NCBI GenBank assembly: GCA_018366035.1
Contig: JAGZIW010000013.1
Span: 1-64,000, forward strand
Reading direction: 5' to 3'
Length of the DNA stretch: 64,000 nucleotides
From: Butyricicoccus pullicaecorum
Lineage (GTDB): Bacteria; Bacillota; Clostridia; Oscillospirales; Butyricicoccaceae
Of this stretch, positions 1 to 8,845 are shown one piece after another; position 1 is the stretch's first letter; each line of letters opens with the position of its first letter. The notes under the pieces are model-generated. The model was not told the DNA's origin, did no database searches, and was given only the letters and a program-made list of their open reading frames with translations. The position numbers and the translations under genes were made by a program.

Positions 1-40
1 AAGCCAGTACCATAGCAAGAACCTTCTTCAGATTCTTCAT
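1..40 (-). CDS. N-terminal fragment of an exported protein (runs off the left edge)
   Basis: Read on the minus strand, an ATG at 40 follows a strong AGGAGG-type ribosome binding site by about 8 bases and opens MKNLKKVLAMVLA. This looks like the positively charged n-region and hydrophobic core of a signal or lipoprotein peptide. Only 13 codons are inside the window, so the product cannot be named; a secreted substrate-binding lipoprotein would be typical for such a start. A good sigma-A promoter lies upstream at 97-125, so it probably begins its own transcript. Confidence 0.6.
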   Translation of the reverse strand, partial: MKNLKKVLAMVLA

Positions 41-96
41 AGGATTTTTTCCTCCTTTTTTTTCGCGGGGCTTCCCCCACCTTTGAGTATGGATTT

Positions 97-125
97 ATGA
101 TAACAGCGATGAAATATAAAGTCAA
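97..125 (-). promoter_or_regulatory. Sigma-A promoter for the left-edge exported protein
   Basis: On the minus strand TTGACT (120-125) and TATCAT (97-102) are separated by 17 bases. They lie about 60 bases before the ATG at 40. A GTGTAATATTACAC palindrome sits about 25 bases upstream of the -35. Confidence 0.6.
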
Positions 126-150
126 TGTAACACGAGGACACGTAACATAA

Positions 151-164
151 GTGTAATATTACAC
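151..164. promoter_or_regulatory. Perfect 14-bp palindrome, possible operator
   Basis: GTGTAATATTACAC is a perfect palindrome in the gap between the left-edge gene and the SLH protein. It is upstream of the promoter at 97-125, a position suited to an activator or distal repressor site. No regulator is assigned. Confidence 0.35.
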
Positions 165-186
165 AGGCTTTTCATGACAACAAATA

Positions 187-219
187 GTAAAAAATACGCC
201 CTGTGATTACACAGAGCGT
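187..219 (-). terminator. Rho-independent terminator of the SLH/WG-repeat gene
   Basis: Minus strand: a 10-bp stem (196-205 with 210-219, one G-U pair) with a TAAT loop is followed by a run of six T. It starts about 20 bases after the stop at 240. Confidence 0.7.
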
Positions 220-239
220 ACAAAATGCACAAATTCATA

Positions 240-2525
240 TTATTTTTTGACAATCGAAAGTAATATTTTGGCAAACTCAGCGCGTGTGAACGCATCGGCA
301 GGGCGCAGACCATTTTCATCTCCCTGTAACAAATGCGCGCGTACACAGATTGCCGCCGCGCGGCGGCGGTCTTCGGGGATCTGCTCAAAGTCAGGGAAAC
401 GGCTCAGATGCTGCACGACCTCCTTTGTATCCATGTCCCCGCCGTCCCGTTTTTGATAGGCGAGCACATTGGCAAACAGCTGCATTGCATCTGCACGTGT
501 CATAACAGCTTCGGGGTCAAACCAATAGGTATCAAACCCCTCGAGCAGTCCCGCCTCATAGATGGCGCCGACCTCTTTGGCGTACCATTTACTCTGATCG
601 ATTGACGGCATCGTGCCTTCAGGCAGCTCCAGTCCGCGCGCAATTGCCGCCGCCGCCTCACAGGTGCGGATAAAGGTATCTGGTCGAAAACCGCGTTCAT
701 CTCCGGTCATCAATCCCTGCCTTGCGACCTCTGCCACATAGGGAAATGCCCAGTGCTTATATGGTACATCGGCATAAACGACGCCGGCAAATCCTGTCAG
801 CGCACGGTAACACGCCCCGTCAAAGTTGATTGCTTCCGCCATCTGGTCAAAGGTCAGGTGCAGGCTTTCGGCATAGGGCTGTGCGGTACCAACTGTTGTG
901 TGGGAGCGGAAAAACGTCACACCGTCCCTGTCCATACGCGGCGAACCATAATAAGGAATGGTCTGCGGGAGCAGCTTTGCCGTGACCTCAAGCATCTTGT
1001 CATTAAATAGGTCATGTTCTGCCGTATACCGCGCCCCTGTCACAAGGTCAACGCCAATCGAGCTGTTCCAGCCGGCAACCGCCTGTCCGGCATCGCTTGT
1101 ACCGCTTGCCCACACCACCAATACCTGATTTTCAACCGAAAATCCATAGGTTGCACGAAGTGCCGTGCGGCTTGTCTGCCCGCTCGGCCCTGCAGTGAAA
1201 AATTCACGCAGTGTATTATTGATGCGTGTCTGCACGTTTTTATCCTTCATGCCGGACAACATAGGATATTCAATGTACCAGCCGTATTCTGTACCGTCCT
1301 CATTCATGCCCAGATACTTTTCATAAACCTCGGTTGTAACCTTGATGCCACCCTCCAGTTCATATTCGCGGACATTTTCATGCAGTACCCGTCCATTATA
1401 TATATTGATATACTGCGTTTTTCCGTCCCGCTGCACGCAGGCAACCGTAGACGCCACGATTTGCGGATTTTCAATGCCGGATACTCTTTTCTTCAGGCTG
1501 CCGGACGCATTGAAAAAAATGATATCTCCCTCTATCGTGCCATGCCATGAAATGCCGTATTGGAAGCTTTCAAAGCCGCCTGCATAGGTTTCCGTGCGGT
1601 AGACAACCGTTCCGTCCTCATTGATAACAGACGCCCCCGCATCAATGCCGCGCACCACATACAGCCCATTTCCTAAGTAGTTCATGTAAGGATAGGTCGG
1701 CGCGAGCACCTCTTTTCCTGATGTATCCATGAGTCCCCAGTTGGTTCCCACCCGTATCATAGCACGAGAGCCTGTAAAGGGCTTAATTTCCTCATAGGAA
1801 TAGCTTGCCAGAAACCGCTTTTCCTTCACCGAATACAGCGCATACTGTTGGGCAGGGTTGCGCAGAATGATTACACCATCTCCATAGATTTCCAAAGCCG
1901 CTGCATCTGTGCTGGGCGGCAGTGTTGCAATCTCTCTGCCGTCTGTTCCGATTAAATGGCAGTTGTTTTGCAAATCCCGCACCAGTGCCTGCCCGCCGGC
2001 AAACTGACCCGCTTCCAAATATACCGGTGCAATCACCGAGGTGCCTTCCAAATCGACATAGCCATAACGGGTCTGCGCCCCCTCACCCGTCCGCACGCAT
2101 ACACGCCCGTCCATGGGGAACCCGACCGCACCGACATATTCTCCAATCCGACTGCCGTTTGCCTGAAAATATACCGTCCTGTCTGCATAACGGAAAGCGG
2201 CAACGCCGTTTTCATACGCTACCGACTGCGGCGCACGCTGCCAGCCGGTCAAATTCTTGCCGTTCGCGTCGATCAGCGCCGCCTCTCCCGAATCGTTATA
2301 TACCGCGGCAACGCCTGAAGCATCAAACGGGTCCGCTGCACTGTATGTGCAGTCAATCACAATTTTTCCATTTTCATTCATATATCCCCAGTGCTCCACA
2401 CCGTCCATGCCCGTTTTCGGCACAGCAAACAAAGAGCCTGCCGGCACTGCTGCAAGCGCTGCCGATGTACATAAGACAAAAAACGCACAGATACACACCG
2501 CCGCACGTCCCAGCCTGCGAAACAT
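240..2525 (-). CDS. Exported WG-repeat protein with DUF3298-like region and C-terminal SLH domains
   Basis: A 761-residue protein. Residues 1-26 form a signal peptide ending in an ALA-type cleavage site. From about 30 to 390 there are several WG-repeat units (for example HWGYMNENGKIVID, YGYVDLEGTSVIAP, NWGLMDTSGKEVLAP). A middle region of roughly 390-600 resembles the DUF3298/RsiV-type fold. The last 140 residues hold about three SLH units (YADVPYKHWAFPYV, FDPEAVMTRADAMQLF, LRPADAFTRAEFAKIL). SLH units bind secondary cell-wall polymer, so the protein is probably displayed on the cell surface. The ATG at 2525 was chosen because GGAGG is 8 bases upstream; an in-frame GTG at 2534 sits on top of that site. 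Ligand and role are unknown. Confidence 0.8.
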   Translation of the reverse strand: MFRRLGRAAVCICAFFVLCTSAALAAVPAGSLFAVPKTGMDGVEHWGYMNENGKIVIDCTYSAADPFDASGVAAVYNDSGEAALIDANGKNLTGWQRAPQSVAYENGVAAFRYADRTVYFQANGSRIGEYVGAVGFPMDGRVCVRTGEGAQTRYGYVDLEGTSVIAPVYLEAGQFAGGQALVRDLQNNCHLIGTDGREIATLPPSTDAAALEIYGDGVIILRNPAQQYALYSVKEKRFLASYSYEEIKPFTGSRAMIRVGTNWGLMDTSGKEVLAPTYPYMNYLGNGLYVVRGIDAGASVINEDGTVVYRTETYAGGFESFQYGISWHGTIEGDIIFFNASGSLKKRVSGIENPQIVASTVACVQRDGKTQYINIYNGRVLHENVREYELEGGIKVTTEVYEKYLGMNEDGTEYGWYIEYPMLSGMKDKNVQTRINNTLREFFTAGPSGQTSRTALRATYGFSVENQVLVVWASGTSDAGQAVAGWNSSIGVDLVTGARYTAEHDLFNDKMLEVTAKLLPQTIPYYGSPRMDRDGVTFFRSHTTVGTAQPYAESLHLTFDQMAEAINFDGACYRALTGFAGVVYADVPYKHWAFPYVAEVARQGLMTGDERGFRPDTFIRTCEAAAAIARGLELPEGTMPSIDQSKWYAKEVGAIYEAGLLEGFDTYWFDPEAVMTRADAMQLFANVLAYQKRDGGDMDTKEVVQHLSRFPDFEQIPEDRRRAAAICVRAHLLQGDENGLRPADAFTRAEFAKILLSIVKK

Positions 2526-2705
2526 AATACACACCTCCGGTTTCGGTCAAATCTTCTTTTTCAGTATACCCTGCCCCCCTGCCTTCATACAAGACGAACC
2601 GGAAAAATGAAACAAAAGTGTAAAGTTCAGGTTTCCTGCCAAAATTTCCAGTTTTATCCATGTCCTTTCGGGCTTTGCAGCGCAAAAGCCGGTTTTGCGC
2701 ATATC

Positions 2706-2738
2706 AAAAAAACAGGCGTCCCGCTCGTGCAGGACGCC
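2706..2738 (-). terminator. Terminator of nadE
   Basis: Minus strand: GGCGTCC (2732-2738) pairs with GGACGCC (2715-2721) and is followed by seven T. It lies 15 bases past the nadE stop. Confidence 0.75.
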
Positions 2739-2752
2739 AATACAGCCAAAGC

Positions 2753-4666
2753 TTATGCATCTAAATTTTCTGCTTCGCGCAGCCATACCTCACTGACCGC
2801 ATCGGAGGGCATACGCCAATCCCCGCGGGGAGACAGCGCGACCGAACCAACCTTCGGGCCGTCCGGCAGGCAGGAGCGCTTGAACTGCTGCTGGAAAAAT
2901 CGCTTTATAAAGGTAACCAGCCATTTCTTGATGACTGCCTTGTCATAAAGCCCCTCAAAGGCGCGTACCGCAATGCGGTACACCTTGCGCGGCGGATATC
3001 CAAACCGCAGCATATAATACAGGAAAAAATCATGCAGTTCATATGGCCCGACCAGTTCTTCCGTCTTTTGACTGATTTTTCCATCTTTCGGCGGCAAAAG
3101 TTCGGGAGAAACCGGTGTCCCCAGCACATCGAGCAGGATTGTGCGCAGTTCCTCCGGCGCATGCTCCGCCTCGAATGCTGTCAGATACCGCACCAATGTC
3201 TTGGGCACGGAAGCATTGACCCCATACATGGACATGTGATCGCCGTTATAGGTCGCCCAGCCCAGTGCAAGCTCCGACAAATCTCCGGTTCCAATGACAA
3301 GCCCGCCCAGCTGATTTGCAATATCCATCAGCAAATAGGTACGCTGCCGCGCCTGTGCATTTTCAAAGGTGATATCCAGCTTGTCTGGGTCGTGTCCAAT
3401 GTCGGAAAAATGCTGCTCCACCGCTGCCTTGATATCAATGCAGCGCAGGCTGGTTCCATACGCCAGTGCAAGCTGCTCGGCGTTGGATTTCGTGCGCCGT
3501 GTTGTGCCAAAGCATGGCATAGTAATGGTGTGGATACGCGAACGCTCCCAACCCAATAAATCAAAAGCATGGACGGTTACAATAAGCGCCAGTGTAGAGT
3601 CCAGACCACCCGAAAGCCCAATGACTGCTGTCTTTGCGCGGGTATGGCGCAGACGTGATGCCAGACCTGCCGCCTGTATCTGCAAGATTTCCTCACAGCG
3701 CTCGGAAAGCTCCGCCTTGTCCGACGGGACAAATGGCATCTGTGCAAAGCTGCGTGTCAGGCTGACTTCATACAATGGCAGATCGAACCAGATATTTGTC
3801 ATTTGTTCTTGTGCCTGCCCAAAGGTATTCATGCGGCGGCGCTCAAAGGACAAGCGTCCCAAATCCAGTTCGCTGCAAATCAGTCCGGTGGTAAAGCGTT
3901 CCGACTCGCACAGCACCGTACCATTTTCACAAATGAGATTATGACCGGCAAACACAAGGTCCTGCGTAGATTCTCCCATACCTGCATCTGCATACAGATA
4001 ACCGCACGCCAAGCGTCCAGACTGTCCGGCTACAATCCGGCGGCGATAAGCCGCCTTGCCCACAAGTTCAGAGGAAGCCGACAGGTTGACAATCACCGTT
4101 GCGCCCGCCTGCACCAAACGGACAGAGGGCGGCTGCGGAACCCATAAATCTTCACAGATTTCACAGCCCAATACCAGTTCCGGCATCGTGCGGCAGCGGA
4201 ATAACAGGTCTGTGCCCATCGGCACCTCCTGATGACACAGCTGTATCATGCGCGTTTTCATGCCTGCACCGGAGGCGAAATGACGCAGTTCATAAAACTC
4301 GCTATAATTCGGAATATTTTGCTTGGGTATCACGCCAAGAATTTTTCCCTTGTAACAAATGACTGCACAATTATATAGGGCATTGTCCAGCCGCACCGGT
4401 AAACCCACCGCAAACACCAGTGCAAACCGCGCACTGCACTGCAAAATCCGTGCAAGCCCTTCTTCGGCGGCGTCCAGCAGTGCTTCCTGCAAGAACAAAT
4501 CTCCACAAGTATAGCCTGTCAGTACAAGCTCCGGAAATACACAGAGAGAAATCCCCTGTTCTGCCGCTGCCGCAATCATTTCTTCCACACGGGCTGTATT
4601 ATAAGCACAGTCTGCAACCCGAATACGCGGCGTCGCAGCGGCAACCTTCAAAAATCCTTCTTTCAT
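2753..4666 (-). CDS. nadE: Glutamine-dependent NAD+ synthetase
   Basis: A 637-residue two-domain enzyme that amidates nicotinic acid adenine dinucleotide to NAD+, taking ammonia from glutamine. The N-terminal nitrilase-type glutaminase domain shows the Glu (FPELVLTGY), Lys (IPKQNIPNYSEFYE) and Cys (GCEICEDLW) of the catalytic triad. The C-terminal synthetase domain has the ATP-pyrophosphatase loop GLSGGLDSTLALIV near residue 350. The length fits the long fused class. The ATG at 4666 follows GGAGGA closely; upstream in-frame codons lack such a site. It is monocistronic, with a promoter at 4783-4810 and its own terminator. Confidence 0.93.
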   Translation of the reverse strand: MKEGFLKVAAATPRIRVADCAYNTARVEEMIAAAAEQGISLCVFPELVLTGYTCGDLFLQEALLDAAEEGLARILQCSARFALVFAVGLPVRLDNALYNCAVICYKGKILGVIPKQNIPNYSEFYELRHFASGAGMKTRMIQLCHQEVPMGTDLLFRCRTMPELVLGCEICEDLWVPQPPSVRLVQAGATVIVNLSASSELVGKAAYRRRIVAGQSGRLACGYLYADAGMGESTQDLVFAGHNLICENGTVLCESERFTTGLICSELDLGRLSFERRRMNTFGQAQEQMTNIWFDLPLYEVSLTRSFAQMPFVPSDKAELSERCEEILQIQAAGLASRLRHTRAKTAVIGLSGGLDSTLALIVTVHAFDLLGWERSRIHTITMPCFGTTRRTKSNAEQLALAYGTSLRCIDIKAAVEQHFSDIGHDPDKLDITFENAQARQRTYLLMDIANQLGGLVIGTGDLSELALGWATYNGDHMSMYGVNASVPKTLVRYLTAFEAEHAPEELRTILLDVLGTPVSPELLPPKDGKISQKTEELVGPYELHDFFLYYMLRFGYPPRKVYRIAVRAFEGLYDKAVIKKWLVTFIKRFFQQQFKRSCLPDGPKVGSVALSPRGDWRMPSDAVSEVWLREAENLDA

Positions 4667-4782
4667 AATCCTCCTCCATTCCGGAAATACGGTCGAAAAA
4701 GCCATTTTGGCTCCTTTATAAATCCCAAAATATGCACCATCTGGCGCAAATAGGAAACAGACGCATCGCCTGCTTCTCCTTT

Positions 4783-4810
4783 ATTATATCAAACATAGAA
4801 GTCCATACAA
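4783..4810 (-). promoter_or_regulatory. Promoter of nadE
   Basis: Minus strand: TTGTAT (4805-4810), 16-base spacer, TATAAT (4783-4788) with an upstream TG extension. It gives an mRNA leader of about 110 bases. Confidence 0.5.
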
Positions 4811-4832
4811 ACTTCTTTTTTTTGCAGATTTG

Positions 4833-5312
4833 TCAAAGCGTTGTATCGTCCTCCAGCAGACGTGCAAGCGCCTGTGTCAGAGCTTCCCTTGAAGTTGCTG
4901 TCTTATGCTGCTGAAAAGACTTCACCTGACGAAAAATTGTCTCTGTATCAATCGCCTGCATAAGAGCGGCGGCACTCTCTTTGAGTCCTGTCAGTTCACT
5001 TTCGGTCAGCCGGCCCAGCATCTGCTCCAAATTGTGGTTGAGCGTCTGATACTGCTTAGTCAGCTCCCCAAGCTCCTGCCTTGCGGTTTCACTCATGGTG
5101 ATTCGCGGCTGTTCTGTTTTTTTCTCAGGCTTTGCCGGTGTGCTGTCCACGCCAAAAAAATCCGCAATGCGCTTTTTCGTTGCAGCAGATACCGAAATAA
5201 CCCCATTTTCCCATTGTGAAATCAGGCTGCGGGAAACTCCTGTTTTCTGGCTCAGCTGCTGTTGGGTCAGTCCGGCGCGCTCGCGCAGCCGCTTGAGTTC
5301 ATTGCCCTCCAC
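4833..5312 (-). CDS. XRE-family transcriptional regulator with C-terminal helical region
   Basis: A 159-residue protein. Residues 4-58 form a Cro/cI-type helix-turn-helix (LKRLRERAGLTQQQLSQKTG, then VSRSLISQWENG). After a short Lys/Pro linker, residues 70-159 are Glu/Gln/Leu-rich helices without a known domain, perhaps for dimerisation. A GTG start at 5312 fits GGAGG 8 bases upstream. The gene is alone; its upstream DNA carries a dense set of TTGACAT/ATGTTCAA half-sites, one of which covers its own -35 box, so autorepression is likely. No target gene is visible, because the next 1.6 kb has no clear coding region. Confidence 0.82.
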   Translation of the reverse strand: MEGNELKRLRERAGLTQQQLSQKTGVSRSLISQWENGVISVSAATKKRIADFFGVDSTPAKPEKKTEQPRITMSETARQELGELTKQYQTLNHNLEQMLGRLTESELTGLKESAAALMQAIDTETIFRQVKSFQQHKTATSREALTQALARLLEDDTTL

Positions 5313-5348
5313 ACACGGTCCCTCCTTTGTTCTGCTTTGTTCTTTTCT

Positions 5349-5377
5349 ATCTTACCTTGTTTGACATTGTTTGTCAA
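5349..5377 (-). promoter_or_regulatory. Promoter of the XRE regulator
   Basis: Minus strand: TTGACA (5372-5377), 17-base spacer, TAAGAT (5349-5354). The -35 is one arm of the palindrome at 5361-5377, which suggests direct autorepression. Confidence 0.6.
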
Positions 5378-5482
5378 TGTTCTGTTTATGTTCAGTTTGA
5401 TTGACATTTATGTTCAATGCTTTCTGAACATAAATGAACATCATGTTTATACATTTGACATTTATTGACATTCATGTTCAAA
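5361..5482. promoter_or_regulatory. Array of inverted and direct repeats, probable XRE operators
   Basis: TTGACA-N5-TGTCAA lies at 5361-5377. An ATTGACA...TGTTCAAT inverted repeat lies at 5400-5418. TGAACAT/ATGAACAT direct copies follow at 5424-5441, and a TTGACATTTATTGACATTCATGTTCAA stretch (broken here as TTGACAT, TTGACAT, ATGTTCAA half-sites) at 5455-5481. At least six related half-sites fall within about 120 bases upstream of the regulator gene. Confidence 0.55.
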
Positions 5483-6684
5483 TTTCGTCAAATGTATTGT
5501 TTTTCCTGTAAAAACATCGATGAACACTATAAAAGCCCTTGCTTTAGACGTTTTTTTCTTATCTTCGCAATGGCAGCAGATATGACAGTTTCCCCTATGC
5601 CTGCTGCAATTATTTGCATGATATGAACACACATGGAGACAAAAATTTCAGGTTCTTCCCGCCGCGCTCTTTGTTCAAATACCAGCCCTATTCACTTTCT
5701 CTTTTCGATCTGCGGCACGCCGCTGGTTGATATCCATTATATCTGTGTTCCACTCTCACAGAACAGAGTCGAAATGTCACACGCCTGCCGCTTTTGCTCT
5801 CATCTTGATTTCATGCCATTCGCGAAAGCTTGCTGTAATTGGCATAGTCCGCAGCGCTGTCTGGTATTCGTCCTTTCCATCAAACAGCGCTCTCTTACAG
5901 TTCGAATATCCACACGAAATTCATACGCCATCATTCGGGGCTGTGTCAGGCTCTCAGTCACGCACCTTTCGTTTACAGAAATTGTATTTCCTGACACACA
6001 AAACCACACCCAAACTCTCCCTCTATAATGGCTTTCTTTTTGCAATTTTATAAAAATATTCTTGCATTTATATATGTATATTCCGGATAAATATTCTTTC
6101 CTCCTACATTCGCATTTCTTCCCTATCATTCCGCTCCCTCTGATTCTTCTATGCTTGTGTGTATGCGGCATCTGTATATTTCCAAAAAATTCTATTCTTT
6201 ACAAAATCTATTGGATTTAAAAACACTCCGTTAGCCAGTGATATCTACATTTCTTTTTTTATTTCTATCATTATTCTATAAAATTTGCAAATTCTCTTTT
6301 TATATAAACAATTATTTAGAAATTTTTATTTCTAACCTGTACAGTCAAACGCAGAAATAATTTGCGCAAAAAAACTATAATAAACTACAATTTATCCCTT
6401 ATAGGATATTTGCTTCTCTTGCCTATTTTTCTCGTCTTTCGTCTTATCTCCTCTATTTTCAATTTTTCTCGGCAAAAATCTTATGAATATTTATTCTTTA
6501 TTTTTTTATTATATGAAATATATTTATTCAAAATATTTCATAATTGCATTTTTTCATATAAAGCTTTGTTTTTGAAACTTTTTACCAGTTTTTATTTTTT
6601 CACACAGCCAGTATCCCAAATCTCTAATAATATATTCTTTTTGAATAGTCAGATTTTGAACTTTTTTACGCTTTAAATTGCTTT

Positions 6685-6726
6685 TTTCGCGAATATAGTC
6701 GCGAAATGTCGAAAATACGCGAATAT
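6685..6726. promoter_or_regulatory. TTTCGCGA palindrome and CGCGAATAT direct repeat upstream of asnB
   Basis: TTTCGCGA (6685-6692) and TCGCGAAA (6699-6706) form a perfect inverted repeat. CGCGAATAT occurs at 6688-6696 and again at 6718-6726, exactly 30 bases apart, or about three helical turns. Both lie just upstream of the asnB promoter and stand out in an otherwise very AT-rich stretch. Confidence 0.45.
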
Positions 6727-6742
6727 TTGTTGTAAGTTTTTG

Positions 6743-6771
6743 TAGACATTCCCCAAAAAATAACGTATTAT
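6743..6771 (+). promoter_or_regulatory. Candidate promoter of asnB
   Basis: TAGACA (6743-6748), 17-base spacer, TATTAT (6766-6771). The leader to the ATG at 6957 is about 180 bases and includes a small hairpin. Confidence 0.45.
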
Positions 6772-6956
6772 ATTGGTATTCTAATAAACCAAGGAAGTTC
6801 TGCAAAAAGCCGGTCAGATGCACAAATGATGTCAGTGAATTTTACCCCACAGCTCCAGTTTTTTAGAAATCTTTTTCGCTTTCACAAAAGAGGCAGTTCC
6901 ATATCAGAACTGCCCTGCATAAAATATCAAGAATATAAAAAAGGAGTGTTTTGAGT

Positions 6957-8768
6957 ATGTGTGGTATTGCTGGAAGTATTGATTTTTCTCCCTATGCGTG
7001 TACGCCAGATGGATTGTCTGCCCACATGGCACAATGTCTGACCTCCGCAAATTCAAATCCAGCTGATGTTTATGAAGATCAGCGGATATGCCTGATACAG
7101 TGCCATGCGGGCGCTGTATCCGATGATATCCACCCCCTGCAAAGTCCAGACGGAAATATAATATTGATTTATGACGGAGAGTTATATAATACCCGAGAAC
7201 TGTGCCAACAGCTTTGCACACTCGGATATACAGGATCCTCCGATGCAGAAATAATCCTGAATGCGTATCTTGCATGGGGAACGAACGCCTTTGAAAAATT
7301 CAATGGTGTCTATGCCTTTGCATTATGGGACAAACAGGCAGAACGCCTCACGCTATGCCGCGACCGTCTGGGCGTCAAACCGTTATTCTATACGCGGCAA
7401 AATCATCTGCTTGTCTTTGGTTCCGAAATCAAATCCATGCTCTGTCACCCTGCTGTGGAACCCAAGCTAGATGAAGACGGACTTCGCACATTATTACTGC
7501 TGGGCCCAGCGCGTCCACCATATTCCGGAGTCTTACATGGAATTTTCTCTGTATTGCCCGGCCAATATCTTACGTTTGATAGAAATGGCTTACAACAAAC
7601 CTTCTATTGGCAGCTCACGGCAAAAGAACACACGGATACCTTAGAGCAGACGATCGCACATACCCGCTGGCTGGTCGAGGACTCTGCCGAGCGTCAGCGC
7701 AGTACAGAAATGTGCACATTTCTCTCTGGGGGATTAGATTCCTCTATTCTATCTATGCTCTCCGCTCGCTCTCTGCGCATGCGCGGACAAAAGCTGCACA
7801 CCTTTTCGGTTGACTATCCAGACAATGAAAAATATTTTACAAAAAGTATTTTTCAACCAAATTATGATAATTTGTATATTCAGCAGATGGCAGACTTTCT
7901 GCACACGGAACATCACAATATCCTTCTGACGCAGCCCGAATTGGTAAACGCCCTAACAGCAGCCACAGAGGCACGCGGCTTTGCTGGTATGGCAGACATC
8001 GATGCCTCTCTGCTGCAATTCTGTCAATCGGTTCGTGCACAGGGATTTACAGTCTGTCAATCGGGAGAGTGTGCCGACGAATTATTCGGCGGATACCCTT
8101 GGTATCATCACGAAGAAATGCTCTTTACAGATGGGTTCCCGTGGTCATGCGCTACCAATCTGCGGCAATCGCTTGTACAAGAAGGAATCCTGCGCGACAG
8201 TGAGGAGTTTGTTCATGCACATTATGAGCGAACCTGCCAATCTGCACCCAAACTGGACACTGATAGTCCTCTGGAATCACGTATGCGGGAAATGTTCCTG
8301 CTCAATTTGCAATGGTTTATGGCAACACTCCTCGCACGCAACGACCGCATGAGCGCACATGCAGGACTCACTGTTCGCGTTCCATTTTGCGATTACCGTA
8401 TCGTTGAGTATACTTACAATATGCCTTGGAAATTCAAAGCGCTGGAAGGACGTGAAAAAGGGATCCTCCGCAAAGCATTTGAACATGACCTGCCGGAAGA
8501 AATCGTCTGGCGCAAAAAAAGTCCCTATCCAAAAACATGCTCACCTGAATATACCGCGCTTGTTGTAAAACTGCTGCGGGAAAAAATGCAGGACCCCACT
8601 TCGATTCTGCCTGAACTTTTCCAAAATCAGGCACTCGAAAACCTCATACAGAATCCGGAGCAGCTCTGCGCTCCGTGGTACGGACAACTCATGCGTGTAC
8701 CTCAGATTTTTGCATACCTGCTCCAAATCGATTATTGGTTCCGCACCTATCATATCACCTTGATGTAA
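6957..8768 (+). CDS. asnB: Asparagine synthetase (glutamine-hydrolysing), class-II amidotransferase
   Basis: A 603-residue enzyme that makes asparagine from aspartate, ATP and glutamine. The start is set at the ATG at 6957 so that Cys2 of MCGIAG becomes the N-terminal nucleophile after Met removal; an upstream in-frame TTG at 6951 would bury it. Residues 1-190 are the glutaminase domain (YDGELYNTRELC, GVYAFALWDKQ). The synthetase domain shows SGGLDSS near residue 260 and SGECADELFGGYPWYH near 365. It is on the plus strand, against most left-arm genes, next to an AT-rich gene-poor stretch. A cell-wall amidating homologue cannot be excluded, but catalytic motifs and length fit AsnB. Confidence 0.92.
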   Translation: MCGIAGSIDFSPYACTPDGLSAHMAQCLTSANSNPADVYEDQRICLIQCHAGAVSDDIHPLQSPDGNIILIYDGELYNTRELCQQLCTLGYTGSSDAEIILNAYLAWGTNAFEKFNGVYAFALWDKQAERLTLCRDRLGVKPLFYTRQNHLLVFGSEIKSMLCHPAVEPKLDEDGLRTLLLLGPARPPYSGVLHGIFSVLPGQYLTFDRNGLQQTFYWQLTAKEHTDTLEQTIAHTRWLVEDSAERQRSTEMCTFLSGGLDSSILSMLSARSLRMRGQKLHTFSVDYPDNEKYFTKSIFQPNYDNLYIQQMADFLHTEHHNILLTQPELVNALTAATEARGFAGMADIDASLLQFCQSVRAQGFTVCQSGECADELFGGYPWYHHEEMLFTDGFPWSCATNLRQSLVQEGILRDSEEFVHAHYERTCQSAPKLDTDSPLESRMREMFLLNLQWFMATLLARNDRMSAHAGLTVRVPFCDYRIVEYTYNMPWKFKALEGREKGILRKAFEHDLPEEIVWRKKSPYPKTCSPEYTALVVKLLREKMQDPTSILPELFQNQALENLIQNPEQLCAPWYGQLMRVPQIFAYLLQIDYWFRTYHITLM

Positions 8769-8769
8769 A

Positions 8770-8807
8770 AAAAAGAGACAGATGCCAACTGCATCTGTCT
8801 CTTTTTG
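8770..8807. terminator. Strong bidirectional terminator between asnB and rubrerythrin
   Basis: AGAGACAGATGC (8774-8785) pairs perfectly with GCATCTGTCTCT (8791-8802), with A and T runs on both sides. It serves the convergent genes asnB and rubrerythrin. Confidence 0.9.
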
Positions 8808-8845
8808 TCATTCTATTCCCACGCTGTCCTGTTCCGCCTCTGCCT

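Larger units (their letters stand above)
5313..6956. other. 1.6-kb AT-rich, gene-poor interval
   Basis: No convincing coding sequence was found. The left 180 bases hold the XRE operator array. From 5500 to 6050 the composition is mixed and open frames exist on both strands, but none has a recognisable product or good initiation signals; it may be gene debris. From 6050 to 6680 the DNA is strongly A+T-rich and the only frames are Phe/Leu/Ile-rich, as expected from composition alone. The last 270 bases hold CGCGAATAT repeats, a promoter and a small hairpin (6892-6914, GGCAGTTC with GAACTGCC) leading into asnB. The interval looks like a remnant or an insertion point. Confidence 0.6.

Noticed and set aside
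5633..6171. Open frames on both strands (about 110-130 residues) in the middle of the island.
   Set aside because: They overlap each other antisense, are rich in Cys, His and Ser as in random frames, and have no start signals or recognised family.
6362..6676. Open frame for a 104-residue Phe/Leu/Ile-rich protein in the AT-rich island.
   Set aside because: Composition alone yields such a frame. There is no ribosome binding site and no domain.
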